A stretch of DNA of 64,000 nucleotides. Origin: Mycobacterium stomatepiae. Its GTDB lineage: Bacteria > Actinomycetota > Actinomycetes > Mycobacteriales > Mycobacteriaceae. Of the stretch, positions 27,053 through 34,901 are shown one piece after another. Both the position numbers and the translations under genes were made by a program. The stretch spans positions 4,836,001 through 4,900,000 of the forward strand of contig NZ_AP022587.1 in NCBI RefSeq assembly GCF_010731715.1. The letters run 5' to 3'. Numbering within the stretch: position 1 is the first letter of the stretch; every line of letters starts with the position of its first letter. Under the pieces are notes generated by a model. It did no database searches. It was not told the DNA's origin and saw only the letters and a list, made by a program, of their open reading frames with translations.

Positions 27053-27104
27053 AACGGTTCGGCTGGCTCGCAACCTTGTTGTCAGCACGCGGTCGGGTGC
27101 GAGC

Positions 27105-28112
27105 CTATCCCGCGGCGAGTCCGGCGCGACGGAACTCGCGCGGCGAAGTGCCGAACCAGCGTCGCACCGAACGCGCCAAACAACTTTGTTGCGAATAGCC
27201 CAGCGTGGCAGCGATTTCGCCTAACGACAGCGCGGTGTTCGAGAGGTAGTGCTGGGCCCGCTCGCGCCGTACCTCATCGAGCAGCGCTTCAAAGGAGGTG
27301 CCCTCGGCGGCGAGGCGGCGCTGCAGTGTTCGCCCGCTGTACCCGAGGTGTGTAGAGACATTTATCCAGGTCGCTTGACCAACCGGCAGCATTCTTGAGA
27401 TCAGCAAACGGACTTGAGGTACGAGCCCTTCGTCGGCGTCTGACGTCGTATCTTCCAAGTAGCGGGCGATAATTCGTCGCAATTCGCGATCGGTGTTGGG
27501 ACGCGGCCGCCGTAGGTCGTCGGTTCGCAGGTCAAGACCGCAGAAGTCCGCATCCAGCCGCACGGGACACCCGAAATATGCTCGATAGGTCGCCGGAGCT
27601 GCCTGCGCCGCATGGGGAAACGCAACTTCGACGGGACGGAAGTCGGAGCCGGCCAGAAGCTTGAAATTCGAATAGGAGATACCCATCCCAAGTTCGAGTA
27701 TCTGCGCTGATCGCGTCATTGCTAGCTGGATCGACAGGCGATATCGACTGAGCCCACCACCGATATCGGTGAGGTCGATCTTCAGTGCCGGCGCGTACGA
27801 GGGCATGTAATACGCAAGGTCATGCATCGCGGCCAATGCGCTGGCGGAGTGGCGGGCGATCAGCGCGAGCGGACCGAGAATCTCGACCCGTTGCCTGCTG
27901 GCCAATAGCAGCCCGAAGTCGGGACGGTCGAGCTTGCGGGCGGTGAGCTCGAGAAGCTCGGACAAGCTGGGTAGGGGAATGAACGAATCGGGATCGTCCG
28001 GCCGCGCGTCGTGCAGGCTAACGGCACGCAAGAGGGCTGCTGGGGATCCGCCGAGTTCCTCGACGAGGGCCTCAAAGTTTGTGAGCGCCGACGCTCGTAC
28101 GAGTTCGTGCAT
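27105..28112 (-). CDS. AraC family transcriptional regulator with arabinose-binding-like N-terminal domain
   Basis: 335 residues from ATG 28112. The N-terminal two thirds match the AraC 'arabinose-binding' domain type found in OruR/ArgR-like regulators (EELGGSPAALLRAVSLHD, LARKL-type helix TARKLDRPDFGLLLA). The C-terminal AraC HTH pair is clear: VSTHLGYSGRTLQRRLAAEG and IAATLGYSQQSCLARSVRRW. It lies upstream of the GMC gene in the same direction and probably controls it. Confidence 0.88.
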   Translation of the reverse strand: MHELVRASALTNFEALVEELGGSPAALLRAVSLHDARPDDPDSFIPLPSLSELLELTARKLDRPDFGLLLASRQRVEILGPLALIARHSASALAAMHDLAYYMPSYAPALKIDLTDIGGGLSRYRLSIQLAMTRSAQILELGMGISYSNFKLLAGSDFRPVEVAFPHAAQAAPATYRAYFGCPVRLDADFCGLDLRTDDLRRPRPNTDRELRRIIARYLEDTTSDADEGLVPQVRLLISRMLPVGQATWINVSTHLGYSGRTLQRRLAAEGTSFEALLDEVRRERAQHYLSNTALSLGEIAATLGYSQQSCLARSVRRWFGTSPREFRRAGLAAG

Positions 28113-28212
28113 GCTGCCGGACCTACACCCCCTGCGACGGTCAAAACCAATGCGCTCTTACACCAGGCTACGGACTAACCGTGGGCACCGGGGTTCGCTG
28201 TCGTCACCGACG

Positions 28213-29415
28213 TCAAACGACGGCATACTCCTTGTACTCCATCGAGTCGTACAGACGGGCACCGTTGGTGTTCATCTTCGCGATGGCCCTGCTGACACCG
28301 GCGGGCAGCATCGAGATCAGCTGTGCGGCACGAGTCAGCCCCCACACACCGGCGCGGGAAGTGGGCACGATCGACTTGGCGGCAGTGCGGGCAAAGGCAC
28401 GACTGTGCCGGACGGCGTCGGCCATCGCTTTTTCGTAGGACGCGAACGCGTGCGGGTAATCGCCTTTGGCTTGCGCCAATTCACCCGCCAGCACGTAGGC
28501 GCCTATCACCGCAAGGCTGGTGCTGCCCCCGACCGCCGGCCCGGGGCAGTACCCGGCGTCGCCCACCAGGGCGACCCGTCCGCGTGACCAAGTGTTCAAC
28601 TCCAGCTGGATGATCGAGTCGAAGTAGAACGTCGGTGTGTGGTCGAGCTCCGCGACCCAACAGTCCACCGCCGCATCCATCCCGGCGAATCTGCGTCGCA
28701 ATAACTCCTTCTGTCCCAGGGCATCTCGGTAGTGAATCTGGAATTCTTCCTTGCTGCGGAACATGAACAGCGCACGTGCGTCGTCAAGGGGATGCGCGGT
28801 GTAGATCCCCGCCATCCGTCCGGCGCCCATGTGCACCGCCATTTCTCCATTGCGGGCAAGGGATTTCGGCACCGACTCCACCGCCAGGTAGCCACCGAGG
28901 AACCTGGTGCGTCCCGCATCCTCGCCGAAGGCCAGACGGTGCACGTTGGAGTGCAGACCGTCGGCGCCGATGACGACGTCGAACGAACGTGGCTCGTTGT
29001 GCTCGAAGGTGACGTCACCGTCCACCGAGATGGACGTGATCGAGTCGCCGAAGAGGTATTCGACGTCATCGCAGCCGGCGCGGTAATAGGCCTCGCTGAG
29101 GTCGTCGCGCATGATCTCGACGTGCCGATCGGATGACGCGCCGAAGACCTTGCTCAGGTCGACGCGTGCCGGCCGCTTGACGCCCTCGCGATACATGCTC
29201 AGCTCGTTCGTGCCGGTGGCGAGCGCCTCGATCTGCGGCAGCACGCCCATCTTTGCCGAGATCTCCATGGCCGGGCGGAACAGATCGACGGCGTGGCCAC
29301 CGGTCTTACGTAATTGCGTCGCGCGCTCGACGATCGTGACGTCGAATCCGTGGCGAGTCAGCCAGTACGCAAGTACGGGGCCAGAGATGCTCGCCCCCGA
29401 GATCAAAATGCGCAT
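28213..29415 (-). CDS. FAD-dependent aromatic-ring-type monooxygenase
   Basis: 400 residues from ATG 29415, with AAGGAGG upstream. Class A flavoprotein monooxygenase: RILISGASISGPVLAYWL (GxGxxG-like with Ser), the FAD/NADPH motif VVIGADGLHSNVHRLAF and the second FAD motif VALVGDAGYCPGPAVGGS. It probably hydroxylates an aromatic or polycyclic substrate using NAD(P)H. Divergent from a tetR with two palindromes between, an arrangement typical of drug or xenobiotic inactivation genes. Confidence 0.9.
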   Translation of the reverse strand: MRILISGASISGPVLAYWLTRHGFDVTIVERATQLRKTGGHAVDLFRPAMEISAKMGVLPQIEALATGTNELSMYREGVKRPARVDLSKVFGASSDRHVEIMRDDLSEAYYRAGCDDVEYLFGDSITSISVDGDVTFEHNEPRSFDVVIGADGLHSNVHRLAFGEDAGRTRFLGGYLAVESVPKSLARNGEMAVHMGAGRMAGIYTAHPLDDARALFMFRSKEEFQIHYRDALGQKELLRRRFAGMDAAVDCWVAELDHTPTFYFDSIIQLELNTWSRGRVALVGDAGYCPGPAVGGSTSLAVIGAYVLAGELAQAKGDYPHAFASYEKAMADAVRHSRAFARTAAKSIVPTSRAGVWGLTRAAQLISMLPAGVSRAIAKMNTNGARLYDSMEYKEYAVV

Positions 29416-29430
29416 GTCGACCTCCTTGAA

Positions 29431-29469
29431 GTTAGGCGACCCTAACATAGCACTTACCTATCGATAAGT
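29431..29469. promoter_or_regulatory. Candidate TetR operators
   Basis: GTTAGG-CGAC-CCTAAC (29431-29446) is a perfect inverted repeat just before the ribosome-binding site of the monooxygenase. ACTTA and TAAGT arms (29452-29456, 29465-29469) form a second, imperfect palindrome nearer the tetR start. Both lie in the divergent promoter region. Confidence 0.45.
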
Positions 29470-29485
29470 CAGCTAAAATTCTCCG

Positions 29486-30022
29486 GTGACGAGACCGCGG
29501 TCAGATACCCGCCAGCGCATCCAAGAGGTCGCCCGGGATTTGTTCCTCCAGCTGGGCGTGCAGCGGACCAGCCTGCAGGACATCGCTGACCGGTTGGGCA
29601 TCACCAAACCCGCGCTGTATTACCACTTCACCTCGCGCGAAGAGCTGGTGCGCAGCATCGTGATGCCGTTGATCGAAGACGGCGAGCGGTTCGTCGCCGA
29701 GCAGGAAGGCCGTCGCGACATCCATGCCCGCGACTTACTGGAGGGCTACTTCGATTTCCACTATCGGCACCGTCAGTACATCGTGTTGGTACTCACCGAA
29801 TTGACGATGCTGGCCGACCTCGGACTGATCGACAAGGTACTGGCCTGGCGGGATCGGTTGGGCAAGTTAGTCTTTGGCCGCCGACCCACACTCGCACAGT
29901 CCACCCGCGCGGTGGTGGCCTTCGGTGGCCTCCAGGACTGCTGCCTACAGCTTCCGGACACGCCGTACGACGCGCTGCGCGCTAGCGCTGTCGACGCCGC
30001 GCTGGCCGCGCTGGGCGTGTGA
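29486..30022 (+). CDS. TetR family transcriptional regulator
   Basis: 178 residues from GTG 29486. TetR HTH at residues 12-55: TSLQDIADRLGITKPALYYH. The C-terminal domain is short. Divergent from the FAD monooxygenase, which it most likely represses until a substrate binds. Confidence 0.87.
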   Translation: MTRPRSDTRQRIQEVARDLFLQLGVQRTSLQDIADRLGITKPALYYHFTSREELVRSIVMPLIEDGERFVAEQEGRRDIHARDLLEGYFDFHYRHRQYIVLVLTELTMLADLGLIDKVLAWRDRLGKLVFGRRPTLAQSTRAVVAFGGLQDCCLQLPDTPYDALRASAVDAALAALGV

Positions 30023-30029
30023 CGCCGGG

Positions 30030-30212
30030 CTACGTTCCCGCGCCGCTCGCGGTGCTTTGGTCCTGGGCGTTCTGCTGGAAGATGTCGCCCGATGTCTGGC
30101 CGTTGTCGTTGACGAAGTTCTCGTCATCATTGTCGACGTTGACAATGCGGGGGCCATCCGCGTCGGTCGCCGCCCCGCCAATGTCAGGTGAACGATCTTG
30201 TTTGCGATGCAT
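30030..30212 (-). CDS. Small acidic Asn/Asp/Gln-rich hypothetical protein
   Basis: 60 residues from ATG 30212 with GGAGCGG 5 nt upstream. Composition is far from chance high-GC frames: VNVDNDDENFVNDNGQTSGD followed by IFQQNAQDQSTASGAG. The third codon position is mostly G or C, as in real genes here. Convergent with the preceding tetR. No family recognised, and it may be a disordered or secreted peptide. Confidence 0.45.
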   Translation of the reverse strand: MHRKQDRSPDIGGAATDADGPRIVNVDNDDENFVNDNGQTSGDIFQQNAQDQSTASGAGT

Positions 30213-30328
30213 TCATTTACCGCTCCGTTGCCAGCTGCGGGCTGGGTGCTCTATCGCGATCCGCTGTGAGCGAACGAAGCTTCCCAAGCCGTTCCGGCCT
30301 GTTCCGCCGGCGGCTAGAGTCCTCGACT

Positions 30329-31312
30329 ATGCGCTTTGGTCTTTTCATTCCGCAGGGCTGGCGGATGGACCTCGTCGACATCGAACCGGAAAAACACTGG
30401 GCGGTGATGCGCGACCTGGCCACCTACGCCGACAACGGCGCGTGGGACTCGCTGTGGGTCTACGATCACTTCCACACCGTGCCGATGCCGACGGGTGAGG
30501 CCACGCATGAGGCCTGGTCACTGATGGCGGCCTATGCGGCGACGACGTCACGCATCAAGCTCGGCCAAATGTGCACGGCCATGAGCTATCGCAATCCGGT
30601 CTACCTGGCCAAGGTGGCGGCGACCGCCGACATCATTTCCGGTGGCCGCATCCAGATGGGGATCGGTGGCGGCTGGTACGAACACGAGTGGCGGGCCTAC
30701 GGATACGGATTCCCGTCGGCGGGGGCGCGGCTGGGCCGGCTGGATGAAGGCGTGCAGATCATGCGGGACGCCTGGCGCGACGGCAAGGTCAGCTTCAACG
30801 GCAAGCATTACCAGGTTGATGGCGCGATCGTCGAGCCGAAACCATTACAGGACAACGGCATTCCGCTATGGATCGCCGGCGGTGGCGAGAAGGTGACGCT
30901 GCGCATCGCGGCGCAGTACGCGCAGTACACCAATTTCACACCGGAGCTCGAGGCCTTCAGGCACAAGTCGCAGGTGCTTGCCGAGCACTGCCGCAACCTC
31001 GGCACTGACTTCGACGCGATCGTGCGCTCGGCCAACTTCAGCGCGATCGTCGGCACCTCCGAGGCTGACATCAACGACCGCAAGCAACGGATACGCGAGC
31101 GCATTTCCCGCTATGTCCCCGAGACGGCCGCCGATGCGATGCTCTCCGGCGGTTCAGAGGGGGCAACGGGCACGACCGAACAAGTGATCGAGCGGATCGC
31201 CAAGGTCCGTGACCTCGGTTGCGAATACGCGATCTGCTACTTCCCCGAGGCCGCGTATGACCGCTCCGGTATCGAGTTGTTCGAGCGCGAAGTCATCCCC
31301 GCCCTGAGCTAA
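30329..31312 (+). CDS. LLM-class (F420-dependent type) oxidoreductase
   Basis: 327 residues from ATG 30329; the longer frame to 30188 lacks conserved sequence. Luciferase-like TIM barrel: MRFGLFIPQGW, SLWVYDHFHTVP, KLGQMCTAMSYRNPVYLAKV and IQMGIGGGWYEHEWRAYGY. In mycobacteria this subgroup generally uses F420 or FMN. It is convergent with the ABC transporter operon. SsuD alkanesulfonate monooxygenases are distant relatives, so a link to sulfonate use is possible but unproven. Confidence 0.88.
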   Translation: MRFGLFIPQGWRMDLVDIEPEKHWAVMRDLATYADNGAWDSLWVYDHFHTVPMPTGEATHEAWSLMAAYAATTSRIKLGQMCTAMSYRNPVYLAKVAATADIISGGRIQMGIGGGWYEHEWRAYGYGFPSAGARLGRLDEGVQIMRDAWRDGKVSFNGKHYQVDGAIVEPKPLQDNGIPLWIAGGGEKVTLRIAAQYAQYTNFTPELEAFRHKSQVLAEHCRNLGTDFDAIVRSANFSAIVGTSEADINDRKQRIRERISRYVPETAADAMLSGGSEGATGTTEQVIERIAKVRDLGCEYAICYFPEAAYDRSGIELFEREVIPALS

Positions 31313-31315
31313 CCC

Positions 31316-31609
31316 TCACACGTCGGTGGTGGTGTACCGCGTCTTGACCGGCGGCGCGGCCAGCAGGGGAGGAAGCTGCGTCACTTTGCCTTCGCCGGCG
31401 CGAAACGCGCGGTAGGCCTCGTCCGCCTCGACGGACTCCCACTCTTCGTAAATGATCCAGTGGGCTTCGTCGTCCGCGTCCTCCCAGACGTCGGTGCGGA
31501 GATTTCCCTCGAATGCCCGGGTGGTTTCCAGCGTCCGGCCCATCAATTCACGACCAGCGCCGACCTGGTCGGGTTTGAACTTCAGTTCCAGCAGCACGAT
31601 GACCGCCAC
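31316..31609 (-). CDS. Antibiotic-biosynthesis-monooxygenase (ABM) domain protein
   Basis: 97 residues from GTG 31609 with AGGAGA upstream. ABM/quinol-monooxygenase fold: IVLLELKFKPDQVGAGRELM, TRAFEGNLRTDVWED, HWIIYEEWESVEADEAYRA. Such dimeric ferredoxin-like enzymes oxidise small aromatics or heme-like substrates without cofactors. It ends the ABC transporter operon (18 bp after the binding-protein gene). Confidence 0.82.
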   Translation of the reverse strand: MAVIVLLELKFKPDQVGAGRELMGRTLETTRAFEGNLRTDVWEDADDEAHWIIYEEWESVEADEAYRAFRAGEGKVTQLPPLLAAPPVKTRYTTTDV

Positions 31610-31627
31610 AGTCGTCTCCTCGCATCG

Positions 31628-32644
31628 TCATTGTGTGCCGCTCGCCGCGAGCACACCGTTGAACCTACGGTCGACCCATTTGACGAAATCGGGCGCCTCC
31701 GGAATTTGGTCGGCAGCGGCGAAAAGATCGGCGAGGCGTTGTTCGGCGGTGACCACCTTGTCGTCGAGGGGGACCGGCAACCGCAGCAGGTGACTCTGGG
31801 CGAGCTCGGCGATCTTGATGTCCAGGCCCACGGCCTTCGCGTACTTTTTCGCCCACTCCGACGGATTCTCGCGGGCCCACTGCGCCGCTCGCTGGAGGCG
31901 GACCAACAGGTCGGCCAGCGCGGCATTGCGCTTCGGATCGGTCAGCGCCCGGATGGAGGCGCTGCCGAACTGGTAGCCGTTTTCGGCCGTCCCGATATTG
32001 CGCACCTTCAGCGTGAGTGTGGCCTGTGACGTGTAGGGCTCCCAGATCACCCACGCATCGCCCTGCCCGTTGGCGAACGCCGACAGCGCATCGGCGGGCT
32101 GCAAGAAGACCAACTTCACGTCCTTGGGCTTTCGTCCCGTATCTGCCAGGTGTTCAAGCACATTGGCGTGCGCCGCGCTGCCCTTGGCCACCAGGATCGT
32201 CTTGCCCTTCAGGTCGGGAACCGAGGCGATCGAGGAATTGGCGCGCACCAGGATCTGCTCGCCGCTCTCGGCGCCGTCCCACACCGAGACCACGCGGGTC
32301 TTCGAGTTGGCCGCGGCGCCGAACACCGGTGGGGTGTTGCCGGTGAGGGCGAAATCGATTTTGCCCGCGGTCAGTGCCTCGATCTGCGGGGGGCCGGACG
32401 TGAACGTCGAGAACGCGATCTTGTACGGCAGATTGGCGAGTGCGCCGGCGGCGCGCAGCAAGGCTTCGGTGCCGCCCTTTTGGTCGCCGACTTGCAGGGT
32501 GACCCCGGAAAGCTCGGATACCGGAACCGGCGCCGGAACCGCGATCAATTGCGGTCCCAACGACCGCGACACGCAGCCGGGCGTGCCGACCACCAGAGCC
32601 AGCACCAGTGCGGCGCGAAACGTGATGCGACGCTTGGCCGTCAA
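31628..32644 (-). CDS. Sulfonate/nitrate/taurine-type ABC substrate-binding lipoprotein
   Basis: 338 residues. The signal peptide ends with a lipobox (VGTPGC, Cys24). The periplasmic-binding fold is of the SsuA/TauA type: LTGNTPPVFGAAAN, GKTILVAKGSAAHANVLEHL, GQGDAWVIWEPYTSQA. It overlaps ssuB-like by ATGA. The ligand is probably an alkanesulfonate or other sulfur compound by family. Confidence 0.88.
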   Translation of the reverse strand: MTAKRRITFRAALVLALVVGTPGCVSRSLGPQLIAVPAPVPVSELSGVTLQVGDQKGGTEALLRAAGALANLPYKIAFSTFTSGPPQIEALTAGKIDFALTGNTPPVFGAAANSKTRVVSVWDGAESGEQILVRANSSIASVPDLKGKTILVAKGSAAHANVLEHLADTGRKPKDVKLVFLQPADALSAFANGQGDAWVIWEPYTSQATLTLKVRNIGTAENGYQFGSASIRALTDPKRNAALADLLVRLQRAAQWARENPSEWAKKYAKAVGLDIKIAELAQSHLLRLPVPLDDKVVTAEQRLADLFAAADQIPEAPDFVKWVDRRFNGVLAASGTQ

Positions 32645-33378
32645 AGCCGGACGCCAAGTTTGTCGAGAAGTTCGGCTCGGTAGTGGTCATGCTGCGCGGT
32701 GCGCTCCGACGGCGTGGGCCGCGGGGCTTGGATCTCGATGGAGTGTGCGACGCGGCCGTCTTCGAGGACCAACACCCGATCGGCCAGCTCGATCGCCTCA
32801 TCGACGTCGTGCGTGACGAGCAGCACGCCGAATCCGTGCCGGCGCCACAGGTCGAGCAGCAGCGCGCGCATGGAAAGCCGGGTGAGTGCGTCCAGCGCGC
32901 CGAATGGTTCGTCGAGCAGTAGCAGCTGCGGTTCGGCGACCAGTGCCCGTGCCAGCGAAACCCGTTGTGCCTGACCGCCGGACAACGTCAGCGGCCACGC
33001 CGACGCGTGGTCGGCAAGCCCAATTTCGCCCAGCGCTCGCTGCGACCGATCCCGCGCTGCATCGGGGGCCAGGCCGGCCCGATTGAGGCCGTAGCGCACA
33101 TTGGTCAACACGTCGCGCCACGGGAAGAGGCGCGGCTCCTGGAAGGCAACCGCCGGCGCGCCGGCGACCTCGCGATCACCGGTGTGGTCGGGGGAAAGCC
33201 CTGCCAGCGAACGTAATACGGTCGACTTACCGCAGCCGCTGCGCCCCACCAGTGCGACGATCTCGTGCGTGCGGATCTCGAGGGAGATGCCGTCGAGGAC
33301 CTTGCGGTTCCCATACCACTTGTCGATGTTGTTGAGCCTGCCGACGACGGCGGTCTGTCGCTCGGATGTCACGGTCAT
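32641..33378 (-). CDS. ABC transporter ATP-binding protein (SsuB type)
   Basis: 245 residues. Walker A GRSGCGKST (45-53), signature LSGGQAQRVSLARAL, Walker B LLLDEPFGALD, and the switch His in LLVTHDVDEAIELADRV. SsuB/TauB subgroup. It overlaps both neighbours by ATGA, giving one transport operon. Confidence 0.92.
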   Translation of the reverse strand: MTVTSERQTAVVGRLNNIDKWYGNRKVLDGISLEIRTHEIVALVGRSGCGKSTVLRSLAGLSPDHTGDREVAGAPAVAFQEPRLFPWRDVLTNVRYGLNRAGLAPDAARDRSQRALGEIGLADHASAWPLTLSGGQAQRVSLARALVAEPQLLLLDEPFGALDALTRLSMRALLLDLWRRHGFGVLLVTHDVDEAIELADRVLVLEDGRVAHSIEIQAPRPTPSERTAQHDHYRAELLDKLGVRL

Positions 33379-34193
33379 GTGCGGTACCTCAGGGCTCGAT
33401 GTTCAAGCGCTCGAACGATCGCATCGGTCCCGATACCGAGCAGCGCGTAGATGACGAGGCAGAAGATGATGATGTCGATGCGCAGGAAGTCGCGGGCGTT
33501 GTTGATCAGGAACCCAATGCCCTTGTCCGCGTTGATCTGTTCGGCGACGATCAGGGTCAGCCACGCGATCGCCAGCGACTGCCGCAGCCCGACCAGCACC
33601 TGTGGCGCCGCACTCGGCAAGATGATGGTGCGCAGTCGCTGCCAGAGCGAAAAGCCAAGCACATCAGCGGTTTCCAGCAGTTTCGGGTCGACCTGCTTGA
33701 TCGCCGAAACGGTATTGAGGTACAGCGGGAAACTGACGCCGAGCGCGACCAGCAATACCTTCGGCAGCTCGCCGATGCCGAACCACAGGATGAACAATGG
33801 AATCAAACCCAGGTGCGGCAGTGCGCGCACCATCTGTAGTGGTGGGTCGACGGTGGCCTCGAACCACCGCGACAGCCCGACAATCACGCCTAGGGCCGCA
33901 CCGATCACGCCACCGAGCAGCAGGCCGTCGGCCACGCGCAGCCCGGATACCTGCAGGGCCTCGACGAGCTTGCCGTTGCGGATCAGTTGTAGGCCGGCAT
34001 CGAAGATCAGCTGCGGGGCCGGCAACACGTCCTGAGGGATCAGGCCGGTGGCGCTGAAAAGTTGCCACAAGCCCAACAGCCCCAGCGGTGACGAGAGTCG
34101 GATGACCGCCCAGCGGCGCTGTTTGCGCGGTCTGGTGACGGCGGCCGCCGGCGCGGCAGAGCCGACGGTCGTCTGGGCGGGAGTGCTGACCAT
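33375..34193 (-). CDS. ABC transporter permease (SsuC type)
   Basis: 272 residues from ATG 34193. Six membrane helices of the BPD_transp_1 family with the EAA-like loop (ETADVLGFSLWQRLRTIILP). The end reads IIIFCLVIYALLGIGTDAIV. It is first in the operon permease-ATPase-binding protein-ABM, an arrangement typical of sulfonate uptake. Confidence 0.9.
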   Translation of the reverse strand: MVSTPAQTTVGSAAPAAAVTRPRKQRRWAVIRLSSPLGLLGLWQLFSATGLIPQDVLPAPQLIFDAGLQLIRNGKLVEALQVSGLRVADGLLLGGVIGAALGVIVGLSRWFEATVDPPLQMVRALPHLGLIPLFILWFGIGELPKVLLVALGVSFPLYLNTVSAIKQVDPKLLETADVLGFSLWQRLRTIILPSAAPQVLVGLRQSLAIAWLTLIVAEQINADKGIGFLINNARDFLRIDIIIFCLVIYALLGIGTDAIVRALEHRALRYRT

Positions 34194-34418
34194 TGTTGGT
34201 GAAACCTCTGGGGGGAGTGGGCAAGCGCCAATGGGTTACCGGCGGCATTGCCCGGTGTAAACGCTAGGTGGGCTTGGCCAGGCCATGAAGGGTTTGGCTC
34301 CCGGTGACGGGAATGGGAAGACGGCCCGCGTGGGGTGTAGGAGAATACCGTTTCCACTTTTCGGAAGGCTGTTATACGGTTCAGTGAGCACTGTTTCCCG
34401 ACGACGGAGGATCCCTCG

Positions 34419-34832
34419 ATGCAGAAGGCACTCGCTCCTGAGATCTCGACGTGGCCCGACGAGAACCCGCAGCTGATCGGCAGCCGGTGCGGTGATTGCA
34501 GTGCCACCACCTTCCCGGTACAGCAGCGGTGCCCGCGGTGCAGCGGCGGCGCGATGAGCGACGTGTTGTTGCCGCGGACCGGAACCGTGGTCGCGTGGAC
34601 CACCCAGGGTTTCCCGCCCGGCGCCCCTTATGCCGGCCCGACCGGCAACGACTTCGTGCCGTTCGGCGTGGGTTTGGTCCAGCTGGGTGACGTGATCCGC
34701 GTCGAGGGCCGGCTGACCGAGAACGACCCGGCCAAACTCCAGTTCGGCCAGGAGGTCGAGCTCACCATGGTGCCGTTCACCACCGACGCGGACGGCAACG
34801 AGATCATCACGTTCGCTTTCCAGCCGGTCTAG
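34419..34832 (+). CDS. DUF35 (zinc-ribbon plus OB-fold) acyl-CoA-associated protein
   Basis: 137 residues with GGAGGAT upstream. The N-terminal rubredoxin-like zinc ribbon CGDC...CPRC (residues about 25-42) is followed by an OB-fold with PFGVGLVQLGDVIRVEGRL. DUF35 proteins pair with thiolase-like proteins, as in the ChsH2-Ltp2 cholesterol side-chain aldolase. The thiolase gene follows by 69 bp, supporting such a complex. Confidence 0.88.
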   Translation: MQKALAPEISTWPDENPQLIGSRCGDCSATTFPVQQRCPRCSGGAMSDVLLPRTGTVVAWTTQGFPPGAPYAGPTGNDFVPFGVGLVQLGDVIRVEGRLTENDPAKLQFGQEVELTMVPFTTDADGNEIITFAFQPV

Positions 34833-34901
34833 TGGCGATCGCGAGCACGGCGATGCCGGGTGAAGCGGGTCGGCACCATCTATCCGATAGAGGAGCCTGA
34901 G

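Noticed and set aside
26843..27088. An 81-residue minus-strand frame in the araC downstream spacer
   Set aside because: No ribosome-binding site, no domain, and it includes the tandem repeat; composition is not protein-like.
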